The position numbers and the translations under genes are program-made. The notes under the pieces were generated by a model, which did not search any database, was not told where the DNA came from, and was given only the letters and a program-made list of their open reading frames with translations. Below are positions 23,144 through 32,728 of a stretch of 64,000 nt of DNA, piece after piece. The stretch's first letter is position 1. Every line of letters starts with the position of its first letter. The stretch is from Escallonia rubra (Eukaryota > Streptophyta > Magnoliopsida > Escalloniales > Escalloniaceae). The stretch lies in the NCBI GenBank assembly GCA_033065855.1, contig JAVXUO010000072.1, positions 124,001-188,000 on the forward strand. The letters are read 5' to 3'.

Positions 23144-24395
23144 GTTTGTACTTATGTTTCTACATCCTAGGTAGCGGGAATTTTTTTTTCTTATTGATAC
23201 AACTTTACGACATACATGTAATCTTCTTTAGCAAAGAGAAGAGGAAACTTCGTCCATTTTCGTTTTTAAGATAACCCGAAGAAGACGTTATAAACAACAG
23301 TTTGAATTCCCGAGTTTGCCACTGATGCTGGTGAAACGTATTGTACGTACAAGTCGTATCTAGAAGACGAAATTGAATATCCACCAAATGAAAAAGTCTC
23401 TAGACCGAGAAGACGTGTTAATATCGGGTTCCAACGTTTGAGAATTGACAGGAAATACCAAACATAGTCAAAACTCAGTTAATCCGTCTGTTTAAGGTTT
23501 TTCCATTTGACTGAGCTCAGAGTTTGAATGCACATGTCTAGTTCTTATCATTTTTGAAACACATGGAATGTTCGAAGAAAAGTAGCGCTTTGAAATTTAT
23601 GCCTTCACTTCCACGGCAATTCCGCAGCAATACTTTGCACGGCACCTATTTTTCCTGAAAGTCAAGATCGGAGGAAGTTTGGCGAGATAAATTACCAAAC
23701 ACATAGTTAGAACTTAGAATTACAATTGGTGTGAAGGGATCGTACAACCAAAACAAGACACTTGGATACAAAATTTCGTTATTTTTTCTTTCTTTGTATT
23801 CGTTTTGGATTCTCTGAACTATCCAAGAGATAAAGCAAAAGGTAAGGGAAAAATGTGATAAATTTGCCTAGTCTGCGTCAAGATAAGAATCTTCAAACTG
23901 ACTTATTTTAAATTAACTTTACACTAGTATATTCTGGACTATAATAAGAGGCAATAACTCTCTCTATTTAATGACAAAAAATATTTGTTATTAGGTTGGT
24001 TACACTTGAGCAAATATTAGACAAATTTTCTTTTGCTCTTCAGTTACAAAACTGTATGCTATTATCCATTGTGCGGCGGATCATTTTAAATTTAACCAAA
24101 AACATTAATTTATCGAATCTGCGAATACAAGAAAAAGAATCTTTCAAATGTTTTTTTTACAACACAAGATTGAACCGGCAGCATGGGTATGATTAGAAAT
24201 TTCTTTTTTGAAAAATATTCGGCTGCTACCCGGATTGTAGGAAAATAACTACAATCTCTCATGTTGTAACAATTAATGGTCCTCAAATGTATAATACACG
24301 TATCTAGAAGATGGAATTAGTTATCCATATGGGGCAGATAACGACCGAGAAGGCGTGTAAAGACTAACATGCCTGCCAAAGAGTTGGTCTGCTTC
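23144..24395. repeat. Duplicated sequence upstream of the first PNP-like gene, no gene
   Basis: 23345-23420 (GT.TCTAGAAGA.G.AATT onwards to GAGAAG.CGTGT) is repeated at 24290-24365, just upstream of the TATA box of the gene at 24506. Between the two copies lies a further copy of the segment seen at 20300-21190. A half-copy of the Mutator MITE with GGCTGCTACCCGGATTGTAGG is at 24220-24285. So the immediate 5' flank of this gene has been partly duplicated and filled with MITE sequence. Confidence 0.55.
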
Positions 24396-24403
24396 TATAA
24401 ATA
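24396..24403 (+). promoter_or_regulatory. TATA box of first PNP-like gene
   Basis: TATAAATA lies 110 bp upstream of the ATG at 24506. The paralogue at 38774 has TATAAAT 106 bp upstream, so the spacing is conserved between two otherwise diverged promoters. Confidence 0.7.
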
Positions 24404-24505
24404 CTGCAACACTCAACTCTGTTCGATACATAGCTGGGGCATCGTGCACTTGCAAAAATATAGGAAGTTAAAGAGAAAAGCAACTCTCCTCGTCATTTGA
24501 GAGCA

Positions 24506-26156
24506 ATGGCGATTGCTCGAAGCATCATTGCGGTGTTTCTAGTTGCGGCGAGCCTTATATCTGTAGCTTCTGCAATTGCAGGAACTGCCACGTTCTACAC
24601 CGTCTATCTCCGTGAGTATATATGATCTCTCCCTCTCTCTCTCTCTCAAGCACATACAAACATGACACAAGAGTAATGCTCACCACCTGGTCATAACAGT
24701 CAGTGCAGTTGTAGCTATCAATTTTTGGGCCCGTGAAGTTGTTTACCGCGTGGTGAGCTAGTTATACTCGCTTGCACTTCCGGCTTAAAATTTGTACTCG
24801 TGACAACAAACAAGATGCAAGCCAGTAGGAAGACGCACTGTAGATACAACGTAAAGGTTGTTCTCCCATTGTTGCATGTAGCTCTCATAGCGGAATCATT
24901 TATAATTGGCTGAATGGAAAGATTACAAGAAACGGAAGCAATTTGAGAAATATAGCTGGGGAGTTTTTTTTTCCCTCAATTTCAAATAAAAGTTCGTATG
25001 AAGAACCAGAACAACAAGCTTAAAAAGAATGGAAGTTCTTGTTTGGTTGCATTATTTGAACATCTATGTCGGTTAAAAATTGAAACAGGCAGCATAAATT
25101 TTTGTGGTTGTTTTTTCGACCTTGCATTGAAAGTCTAATGTTAACTTAACTTAATCTTCCTGATGTACTTCATAACACTAGGATCATAAAGCGGGTGAGA
25201 AAGGCATTCAGGTTGCAAAAGCATCAACTCGGAACCAACTAGCAATACAAGACTTATAAGTTAATTGCTTAATGTTTTCCCATTATGAAAATTAACATTT
25301 GATGATCAGCAACCGAGTATGGTTTTTCTAATATTTTTTAGGACTCAACATATTAACGAATATATAGAGGCTCGAAGTCTTCCGACCACGACTAGTCAAA
25401 GGAAGAGGTTGTCCCCCGGAATTTAACCAAATGGAATCAAAAGAAAAGTAGAGGGGATAAATCTTACACCAGCCGTCCCACCCTGACCAGAGATTGTCCC
25501 GATAAAGTAACCAAAACAAAAAGGAAAATGCAGAAAGAGATTGTTCTGTGAATACTATCGGATATCTTTTTTGGTTTTTACTCCTCTGTTTGTTAGAGTA
25601 CTAACGCTGACCAGAGATTGTTCTGCTTATGATGGTAAAAAAAAAACTATAAAAGAATTGATCCCTCCTCTATCTCTGTGAATACTATCAGATATCTTTT
25701 TTTGGTTTTTACTCCTCTGTTTGTTAGACTAACCTGTTAGTAGCTCGGCATAACTCAAAATGAATCATATTGTTTGCTAGCCTCGGCATGCTACGGGAAC
25801 CAAGACCAAGGCGTGATGATTGCTGCCGTTGGCGAGTCAATGTGGAATAATGGAGCTGCATGTGGAACAACGTACACCATTAGGTGCACAGGACCCACAA
25901 ACCAAGGCGTACCACAACCATGCACGGGCAGCAGTGTTACTGTAAGGGTGGTGGATCGCTGTGCAGGATGTCAAGCAAACCAATTCGATCTTTCTCAAGA
26001 AGCCTTCACCGTGATTGCCAATCCAGATGCCGGGAGAATCAACATTGATTACGCACAGTAATATTTGAAAACCATGGCACCATATTTGTCATCTTTAACT
26101 TACTTTTGCTAAACTTAATTTTTGAATTTTCATTTCTATGGTGATTTAGGGCTTGA
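24506..26156 (+). CDS. Plant natriuretic peptide-like / EG45-like domain protein, copy 1
   Basis: This predicts a 129-residue secreted protein. Exon 1 (24506-24611) encodes a hydrophobic signal peptide ending near SVASA, then the conserved AGTATFYT block. Intron 1 is 24612-25780. Exon 2 (25781-26057) encodes the double-psi beta-barrel with six cysteines in SACYG, GAACG, IRCTG, QPCTG and DRCAGC, then NQFDLSQEAF. A 92-bp intron 2 would join ...DYAQ to a terminal coding exon 26150-26156 ending A-stop; unspliced, the frame stops at 26061 after DYAQ. Family members such as Arabidopsis PNP-A and citrus blight-associated p12 are apoplastic, expansin-related but without cell-wall-loosening catalytic residues, and act in water and ion balance and stress. 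That role here is inferred from family. The start codon follows a TATA box at 110 bp and directly begins the signal peptide. Splice signals are canonical. It is one of three copies in the window. Confidence 0.9.
24612..25780 (+). other. Intron 1 of first PNP-like gene
   Basis: The 1.17-kb intron runs from GTGAGTATAT to TGTTTGCTAG. A CT microsatellite lies just after the donor (24628-24650), in the same place as the long CT run in the paralogue at 38774. The part after about 25030 is collinear with 45116-46832 upstream of the pseudogene. A 60-bp TATCGGATATCTTTTTT-type block occurs twice (25555-25610 and 25685-25735). No embedded gene is seen. Confidence 0.75.
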
Positions 26157-27098
26157 AGCTCTTAGGGGCGATCAACATGACAAGAATAAGCTTCATAGTT
26201 GGAAGAGTGGTAGAAGTGTTGCATAAAAGACATCATGTGAATCGGGTGTTTTCCTGAACGATCGATGCTACGATTGATTCATCATGCACTCTATATGACA
26301 AAATAAGGCATTCATATGCGTTCGTGTTAAACAAATTTGGTCTTTAATTGCTCTATCTTGTGTTGCATAATAGATAACGTGCGTTCGTTGAAGCAGTATT
26401 TTTCTTTTATTTTCTAATGGTATAAGCATAATTTTTCTGTTCCTTTTTTATTTCCTTTTTCTTGAAAAAGAGTCTGCCATTGTTGGAATAACTTCCTCCG
26501 ACTTTCCTTTTCCAGTGATGCAATCCATTTCTTTTATGTTGAAATACTAATAATATTTACATTAAAAGTTATATTATAGGAATCTGCTTGAGCAAAACTC
26601 CACCGTACATATCAAAAAGCAAAAACGGAGTAATACCATTAAAGATCACTAAGATGCAATCTTAGTCATCTTTAATGGCATCACTACGTCAATAACAAAG
26701 AGGGATTGAAGGGAAAATTTGTCCGATATTATATATCTATTTTTTGCATATACACAAAACAGGCTTCCGTGTGCTTCAACTTTCTCTCCTAGTTCATTTG
26801 ATTACATCGACCCCACAATGATGTATTTAGCAAAAAAGGCTAGTACAACTTTAAACTTATATTAGTCCAGAACCCGTACGATAAACACGCGAGTGCTATA
26901 TTTCAAATTAAATGGTATACAAAACTCAGTCGTTATGAAGTAGCACACTACTTTAACTTGTGAATGAAAGAAATATCTAGTAGATGCCCTTGAATGCACA
27001 TTCAGCAACTTAATATTTCGGCACATGATTCATGCTAACCTATGTATTCAATGGAAAACATTTTATGAGCCACCACTATCATTGACAAAAGTTTCAAC
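26157..27098. other. 3' UTR and flank of first PNP-like gene, with a hairpin
   Basis: The first ~200 bp are collinear with 47188-47376 after the pseudogene, so this is transcribed 3' UTR and old flank; an AATAAG-type poly(A) signal lies near 26304. At 26636-26678 a near-perfect 20-bp inverted repeat (one mismatch, 3-nt loop) forms a hairpin around CCATTAAAGATCACTAAGAT. No further gene is supported. Confidence 0.45.
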
Positions 27099-27103
27099 TT
27101 CCA

Positions 27104-27518
27104 TGTTACGAAATCGCTCTAGATAAATATGTATAGAACACGATAACCAAATAAGAAAACACAAGAAATATGAGAGAACTCAAATCCACTTTGCACAAGT
27201 CAGATTTACAACACTCCTTCACGTGTATCTCTCAACTGTTTTCCTACTCAAAGAAGGACTCTTCTTTCTTTGCCTACCCAAAGAAAGACTATCCTCTCTT
27301 TCCTACTCAGAGAAGGACTCTTCTATCTTGGCCTACTCAAAAAGGACTCTCCTCTCTTGCCCTTAAACACAATACAAGACATCTTACTTATACTTGGAGA
27401 AAGCAGTGATCTTCTCTCTCCAAGCAATGTGGGACAAGATGTCTTATATACTAAGGGCCAAGTTGCAACCTTCTTTGAGTAACCGATGTGGGACATAAAT
27501 ACAAGACATATATCAACA
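27104..27518 (-). repeat. LTR (3' LTR in element orientation) with internal ~30-bp repeats
   Basis: Within the LTR, 27228-27360 holds four to five tandem units of about 30 bp of the form CCTACTCAAAGAAGGACTCT plus CTTTCTTTG. The same array is present at 29508-29632 in the other LTR, with small differences. It is bounded by TGTTACG and ATCAACA. Confidence 0.85.
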
Positions 27519-27641
27519 ATCTCCACCTTGGCTTGTATTAACAAACCACTCCATAAGAAAAGTGTAATATGCCTTCAGTACCTTCTTCATGTACTCCACC
27601 TTGCATCCCCTTTAAAGGTAGGGATGCACTCCACCTTGAAC

Positions 27642-29080
27642 TCAGCAAGAAAGAAGATGAATCAAGCTCAAGCAATGCTTGAACTTCTCGCCGTTGCTGC
27701 CTTTGTGCTTCTCGAGGAACGCAATCATCTTGCCCTTGTGCGGGCAATCCTTCCCGTAATGCGGACCTGCACAGTAGAAGCATTCTCTTTTAAGCCGTCC
27801 ATGAACCTTGTGGTCACGAGAATCACCCCGCTTGTGACTTTCTCCATGCTTCTTCTCCCTTTTGTGATGGCGGCGACGTCCCTCGTCCCCACTCCGCTCA
27901 TCATCGATTGCCTTGGGCGAACCACTCTTCGACCTATCGTCTCCCCCATCTTTGGCACACTCGTGCCTTGGAGATCTCAGCCTCTCACGTTTCTTGAAGT
28001 CTTCCAACCTCTCGACAATCGCCATGGCAGAAGCTAAGTCCTGAGATTCCCTTCGCCGCAACTCCGTGGCAACCAACTCCTGCAACCTGTTAATGAAGAA
28101 GCAAAGTCGCTGTCTCTCGGACATCTCGGGTATCTTGACCATCAAAGTCGAGTACTCTTCACGTACTCGCAGATGCTCCCCTTCTGCCTTAGCCGTCGAA
28201 GATTGATTATCGTCATATCTTCGATGCTCTCCGGATAGAGCTGCCTTTTTAGTTCACGCTTGAACTTCTCCCACGTTTTGACGTCGCACCCATCCATGTA
28301 GCGACGCCTCCACCATGAGGCAGCTGTATCCGTAAGGTACATGACCGTTGTCTGCACCTTCTTCTCCTCGTCGTCATCGATGTCAAGGGCTTCAAAGTAC
28401 CGGTCCAAATGCCAAAAGAAGTTATCCACCTGCCTCACCTCTCTCGCTCTATAGTACGATCTCGGCTTCAGCATTTTCTTTCTCCTTGGCTGCACCGCGA
28501 TACGCCCCTGCCTCGTAGCTCTTGTAAGCTTGTTCTTACAAGCAGCTAGTTCTTCTTGGAGCTCCATGACTTGTCCCTTGAGGTCCTTGCGCTGTTGCAC
28601 CTCCCACTTGGTGAAATGGGCGACCCTCTCCTCGATCAAGTCATCTAGCTCCTCTACGAACACATCGACTTCCCGTTCCAGCACAGTTAATCGGCTGTCT
28701 ACCTCCAAGTCATCTAATCTATTAAAGATTAGCTCCACCTGACTTGCGACAGTCCGCTGCACCTTCTCCTCGTCAATGTCGAGGGCTTCAGAGTACCGCT
28801 CCAAGTGCCAAAAGAAGTTATCCACCTGCCACGCCTCTCTCGTTCTATCGTACGATCTTGGCTCTGGCATTTTCTTTTGCCTTGGCTGCACCGCGATACA
28901 CCTCTGCCTCGTAGCTCTTGTAAGCTCCTTTTTACAAGTAGCTAGTTCTTCTTGGAGCTCCATGACTTGTCCCTTGAGGTCCTTGCGCTGTTGCACCTCC
29001 CGCTTGGTGATATGGGCGACCCTCTCCTCAATCAAGTCATCTAGCTCCTCTGCTAACATATCGACATTCCTTTCTGGCAC
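27642..29080 (-). mobile_element. gag region of the gag-only element
   Basis: It encodes a Ty3/gypsy-type capsid domain (blocks AASWWRRRYMDG and TWEKFKRELKRQLYPE), an arginine/lysine-rich stretch, and a zinc knuckle CFYCAGPHYGKDC of the CX2CX4HX4C kind. The N-terminal coiled-coil part (EELDDLIEERVAH... and KDLKGQVMELQEEL...) is present twice in tandem (about 28520-28720 and 28930-29080), with the adjoining WQVDNFFWHLERY block also doubled. It looks slightly broken, with about one break, and the duplication may be recent. Confidence 0.8.
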
Positions 29081-29374
29081 AGCTAGTCAACTATCTACCT
29101 CCAAGTCATCTAATCTATTGAAGATTAGCTCCACCTGACTTGCGACAGTCCGCTGCAAGTGCTCTCCAAGTGCCTCGAGCTCGCTTCTCATGCATGCTTT
29201 GGCATCCCCTGTCGCACTGCTCAAATCCTTTACTGTGCTCTGCCATATGCCAAAATTCATCCTTCCATCGAATTGTCACAGGCATACTTCATGGTCGTGT
29301 TGTCTACATATTTATCCTCTCAAATCGATTTCAATTTTGCCAAAATAATAAACCTGGAAGCTCTTGATACCACT

Positions 29375-29789
29375 TGTTACGAAATCGCTCTAGATAAATA
29401 TGTATAGAACACGATAACCAAATAAGAAAACACAAGAAATATGAGAGAACTCAAATCCACTTTGCACAAGTCAGATTTACAACGCTCCCTCACGTGTATC
29501 TCTCAACTGTTTTCCTACTCAAAGAAGGACTCTTCTTTCTTTGCCTACCCAAAGAAAGACTATCCTCTCTTTCCTACTCAAAGAAAGACTCTTCTTTCTT
29601 TGCCTACTCCAAGAAGGACTCTCCTCTCTTGCCCTTAAACACAATACAAGACACCTTACTTGTACTTGGAGAAAGCAGTGATCTTCTCTCTCCAAGCAAT
29701 GTGGGACAAGATGTCTTATATACTAAGGGCCAAGTTGCAACCTTCTTTGAGTAACCGACGCGGGACATAAATACAAGACATATATCAAC
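29375..29789 (-). repeat. LTR (5' LTR in element orientation)
   Basis: This is a 415-bp direct repeat of 27104-27518, starting TGTTACGAAATCGC and ending ATATATCAAC, followed by the TTCCA target duplication. On the minus strand it is directly upstream of the primer-binding site. Confidence 0.88.
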
Positions 29790-29794
29790 TTCCA

Positions 29795-30461
29795 CATAAG
29801 TTCTTTCAACGAGGATTATCTACAAAACTCAAATTAAAACAATATTCGAGATGATTTTTCTTTTCTTTCTTGTAGGTTCTTCTACCGGTAAAAAGATACG
29901 ACAACAATAATCATATTGTCATAGTGAGAGGGAAGTTTTTTTTCATTCGATTGAAGTTACTGCATGATTAAAGAGAGGATTTTGATTTCCACTACTACTA
30001 TAACTTATTACCTTGCATAAGAGTATACGTCAGTGGAACCGGTAAACTAAAGTCGAATTGGTTGTGAAATTGAAATAGAAATGATTGTCAAAATAACCGC
30101 AATCTGATCTAAAATTAAAGGATAAAACAAGCATTCAACAATTCATTTCTCCTACACAAATTACCTGATGAGAGGATGATTAATCACACCGTCTCCGGTC
30201 TCCTCCGCCACACTTCACTGAACCGCTTGCACTAATAAGAGTTGACCAAAACAGTAAAAGTACATTAAAATCGAATTGGTTGTGCAACTAAAATAATATA
30301 GTTTTGTCTAAATAATCGTTTAACAATTACGTTTAGTGATATTCATTTCAGTCATTTTTTCTACACGGATCACCTGAGTAGAGGATGATTAATCACACCC
30401 TGTTGTGCATGCTCCACTTAACCGCTTGGACTAATATATTCAACAAAACAATAAAGACTTA
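29795..30461. repeat. Non-coding stretch with a diverged ~210-bp tandem duplication
   Basis: 30040-30250 and 30255-30460 are collinear, sharing AAA.TCGAATTGGTTGTG, TTCATTTC, GAGGATGATTAATCACACC and ACCGCTTG.ACTAATA blocks. No coding region is seen. The right copy ends at the Harbinger-type MITE. Confidence 0.55.
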
Positions 30462-31143
30462 GAGGGTGTTTGGGGTTGATTTTGGGATGGTTAAACCTAA
30501 TTTAATCTAGATTAAATCAGGTGTGTGAGTGTTTGGCAAACGAGATTATAAGATTTAATCTGGCTAAAAAAGCTAAAAACTGATTAAATCCATAATCCTG
30601 GGAAGTGAGGATTATGAAATAATCACTTTTTTCATAATCAGGTTTGACCTTTTAATTTACCATTATATCCCCATGTTTTTCACAAAAAAACATTTCATAC
30701 CCTTTTAACTAATTATTGGGTGTGACTTTTAAGATAGACTTTATTTATAATTTGGGAAAGTTATCATACTATAAGCACTAATGCAAGATTGTTGATATTT
30801 TTAATTCAGAATAAGAAGTAACAACTTTTGTAGATGGTTGAAAATAGATTCTTCAATATTTTTTTTCCGTATATTGTAGTTATTTTCAATTGAAAGGTTA
30901 ACATTACTTCACTAAATAGATATTAGAAACTTTATTTATGTACTGTCCTTTATGGTCATTTTGTCATACCAAAACTGATTTAATCACTTTCTATCTAAAC
31001 ACTTTTTGTAACTTTAAACTAGTTCACAGCTAATTTTGCCAAACAGCAAACTGATTCTGCTTAAAGTAGATTAAATCTGATTTTGAAAACTGATTCAGAT
31101 TTAAGCTGAAATCTGCTTTTCATAATCAATCCCAAACGGCCTC
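30462..31143 (+). mobile_element. PIF/Harbinger-type MITE (Tourist-like), 682 bp
   Basis: The terminal inverted repeats GAGGGTGTTTGGGGTTGATT and GAGGCCGTTTGGGATTGATT (right end reverse-complemented) agree at 17 of 20 positions. TTA flanks both sides (30459-30461 and 31144-31146), the target duplication of the PIF/Harbinger superfamily. Subterminal CTGATTAAATC-type motifs recur in both orientations. There is no transposase. Confidence 0.82.
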
Positions 31144-31662
31144 TTAGGGGCTGTTTGATAAAACTGAAAGAGTTAATTATGCGATTGACCATCGAACTAT
31201 TAGGCAAATTTTACTTTGACCACTAAACTTCGATTTGTGTCAAAGTGACCATTGAATCCTTCAATTGATCTCAATTAAGTCACTCCGTTAGCTTCCGTCC
31301 ATCCCAAGTCCGTTAAGTGGCTAAATTTAAGGGTAATTTCGTCACTCTCTTTTTTCTTCTCTTTTTCAACCCCCTTCTTTCTTCTTTCTTCTTTCTTCCT
31401 CTTTCTCCCATCACCACCACGGCTAAGCCGCAACCTTAGCTCACCCAATGCTCAACACCCATCACCACCACCACACCTTCATCCCTACTGCCCAATAGAT
31501 ATAGCTTCTTAGCGTGGATCTTAATTTAATGACGATGGATGAGGGTGAGGAGGGATGCCAAATGGACGAATCAAGCAAACTCCATTTTTAACCATGGGTG
31601 TTTATTACCAGAAAAGAATAAACTGTCTGCTAACAACTCTGCCACCCGCATACCGAAAGCCA

Positions 31663-32286
31663 ATGTCTTATCCACTGTACCCACTTTTCTTCTTCTTCCT
31701 TCTCCTCTTCTCCCCTTCGTTTTCAGCCTTTCTTGCGCCAGTCAGACAAGACCAGAAAACCCGTCTACACACTCTCTCAGTTTACCTAAAAACCCATCTA
31801 CAACCCACAAACTTATTCCTCGACCTTGGCGCCTCCTTCAGCTGGGTAGACTGTACCCAGAACTACACTTCCACCACGTACCATTCCATTCCCTGCAACT
31901 CCTCCCTCTGCAACTCGCTCGACAAACTCGCCTGCTCCAACTGCTTCGACTCGCTCGGCCCGAGTTGCTCCAACGATTCGTGCGCCCTCTTCCCTGAGAA
32001 CTCCGCCACCCGGAAGGTCCTCCTCACCCAGGCCCTGGTCGACACATTCGCCTTGCCCCTCACTGACGGTCGTAACCCAGGTCGGCTCGGTCTGGTCCGC
32101 GAGTTCGTCCTCTCCTGCTCGAAGACCCCTTTGCTCAAAGGCTTCCCAAAAGGGACCACCAGTTTAGGCCGCTCCAACTTCTCTCTCCCAGCTCAGCTCA
32201 GCTCGATTTACTCCATCCCCTACGTGTTTGCTCTCTGCTTGTCTGGTTCGCCATCGGCTCCAGGTGTCGTCTTTTTCGCAGTATAG
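31663..32286 (+). pseudogene. Captured fragment of a basic 7S globulin / xylanase-inhibitor-like gene
   Basis: The open frame (continuous from 31555) encodes a signal-like segment MSYPLYPLFFFFLLLF, then an aspartic-protease-like fold of the TAXI/EDGP/basic 7S globulin family. It has DLGASFSWVDC in place of the catalytic DTG motif, YHSIPCNSSLCNS, CALFPENSATR, TDGRNPGR, VLSCSKTPLLKGFPKG, GRSNFSLPAQLSS and GVVFF. About 207 residues are present against roughly 430 in full-length members: the C-terminal half is missing and the frame ends just after GVVFF. It lies entirely inside the Pack-MULE and its GC content is far above that of its surroundings, fitting capture of an exon. Known family members inhibit microbial glycosidases or bind peptide hormones in the apoplast, but this truncated copy is unlikely to do so. 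Confidence 0.8.
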
Positions 32287-32540
32287 GGGAGTGACATTTT
32301 ATAGGAGAACTGGTAGATGTGAATCTCATATTTGATGAGTAGAAGGCCGAGGTTAACAAGGTGTTCAGGTATGAGCTTGATGATGAGAAGTGAAACCCAA
32401 ACTACATGTTGCCAGAACATGTTGAGGATCTGAAAACAATTCGGGAGTTCCGCAATGTGTTTGATGCAGAAGTCCAGAAACTTGAAGCAGATGGATTCCA
32501 GCTGAGGACGGAGATTGCTACCACTGGTGATAAGTAAAGA
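32287..32540 (+). pseudogene. Second captured coding-like fragment, unrecognised
   Basis: Read in one frame this gives exon-like protein: ELVDVNLIFDE, then VNKVFRYELDDEK, NPNYMLPEHVEDLKTIREF and RNVFDAEVQKLEADGFQL, broken by two in-frame stops. Base and codon use differ from the AT-rich flanks and from the 7S globulin fragment next to it. I do not recognise the parent family. It is probably a second host-gene piece picked up by the same Pack-MULE. Confidence 0.5.
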
Positions 32541-32728
32541 AGAAGAATCTGAAATGACATATTTACCCCTGGATAAAGTCAGTTAACGGACTTAGGGCTA
32601 ACGGAGCCTAACATAGTGACTTGATTGAACTAATTAACAAATTCAGTGGTCACTTTAACACAAATCGACGTTCAGTGGTCAAAGTGAAATTTGCCTAATA
32701 GTTCGATGATCAACCGCGTAATTAACTC

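Larger units (their letters stand above)
27104..29789 (-). mobile_element. Gag-only LTR element (TR-GAG-like) with TTCCA target duplication
   Basis: Two 415-bp LTRs (27104-27518 and 29375-29789) flank an interior of about 1.86 kb. The 5-bp TTCCA flanks the whole element (27099-27103 and 29790-29794). On the minus strand a TGGTATCAAGAGC primer-binding site follows the LTR at about 29360-29372. The interior carries only a gag-like region; there is no protease, RT, RNase H or integrase. The LTRs look about 97% identical by eye, so the insertion is young, of the order of a million years at commonly used plant rates. This structure matches the TR-GAG class of non-autonomous plant retroelements. 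Confidence 0.88.
31170..32728 (+). mobile_element. Pack-MULE with captured gene sequence
   Basis: Long terminal inverted repeats of about 180 bp (31170-31350 and 32550-32728) begin GAGTTAATTA(T/C)GCG(A/G)TTGA(C/T)C and are roughly 80% identical by eye. The flanking 9-mers AAACTGAAA (31161-31169) and AAACTAAAA (32729-32737) match at 8 of 9 positions, the 9-bp duplication typical of Mutator-like elements. There is no transposase inside. Instead it carries a GC-rich fragment of a basic-7S-globulin-like gene and a second coding-like fragment, which makes it a Pack-MULE. Confidence 0.85.
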
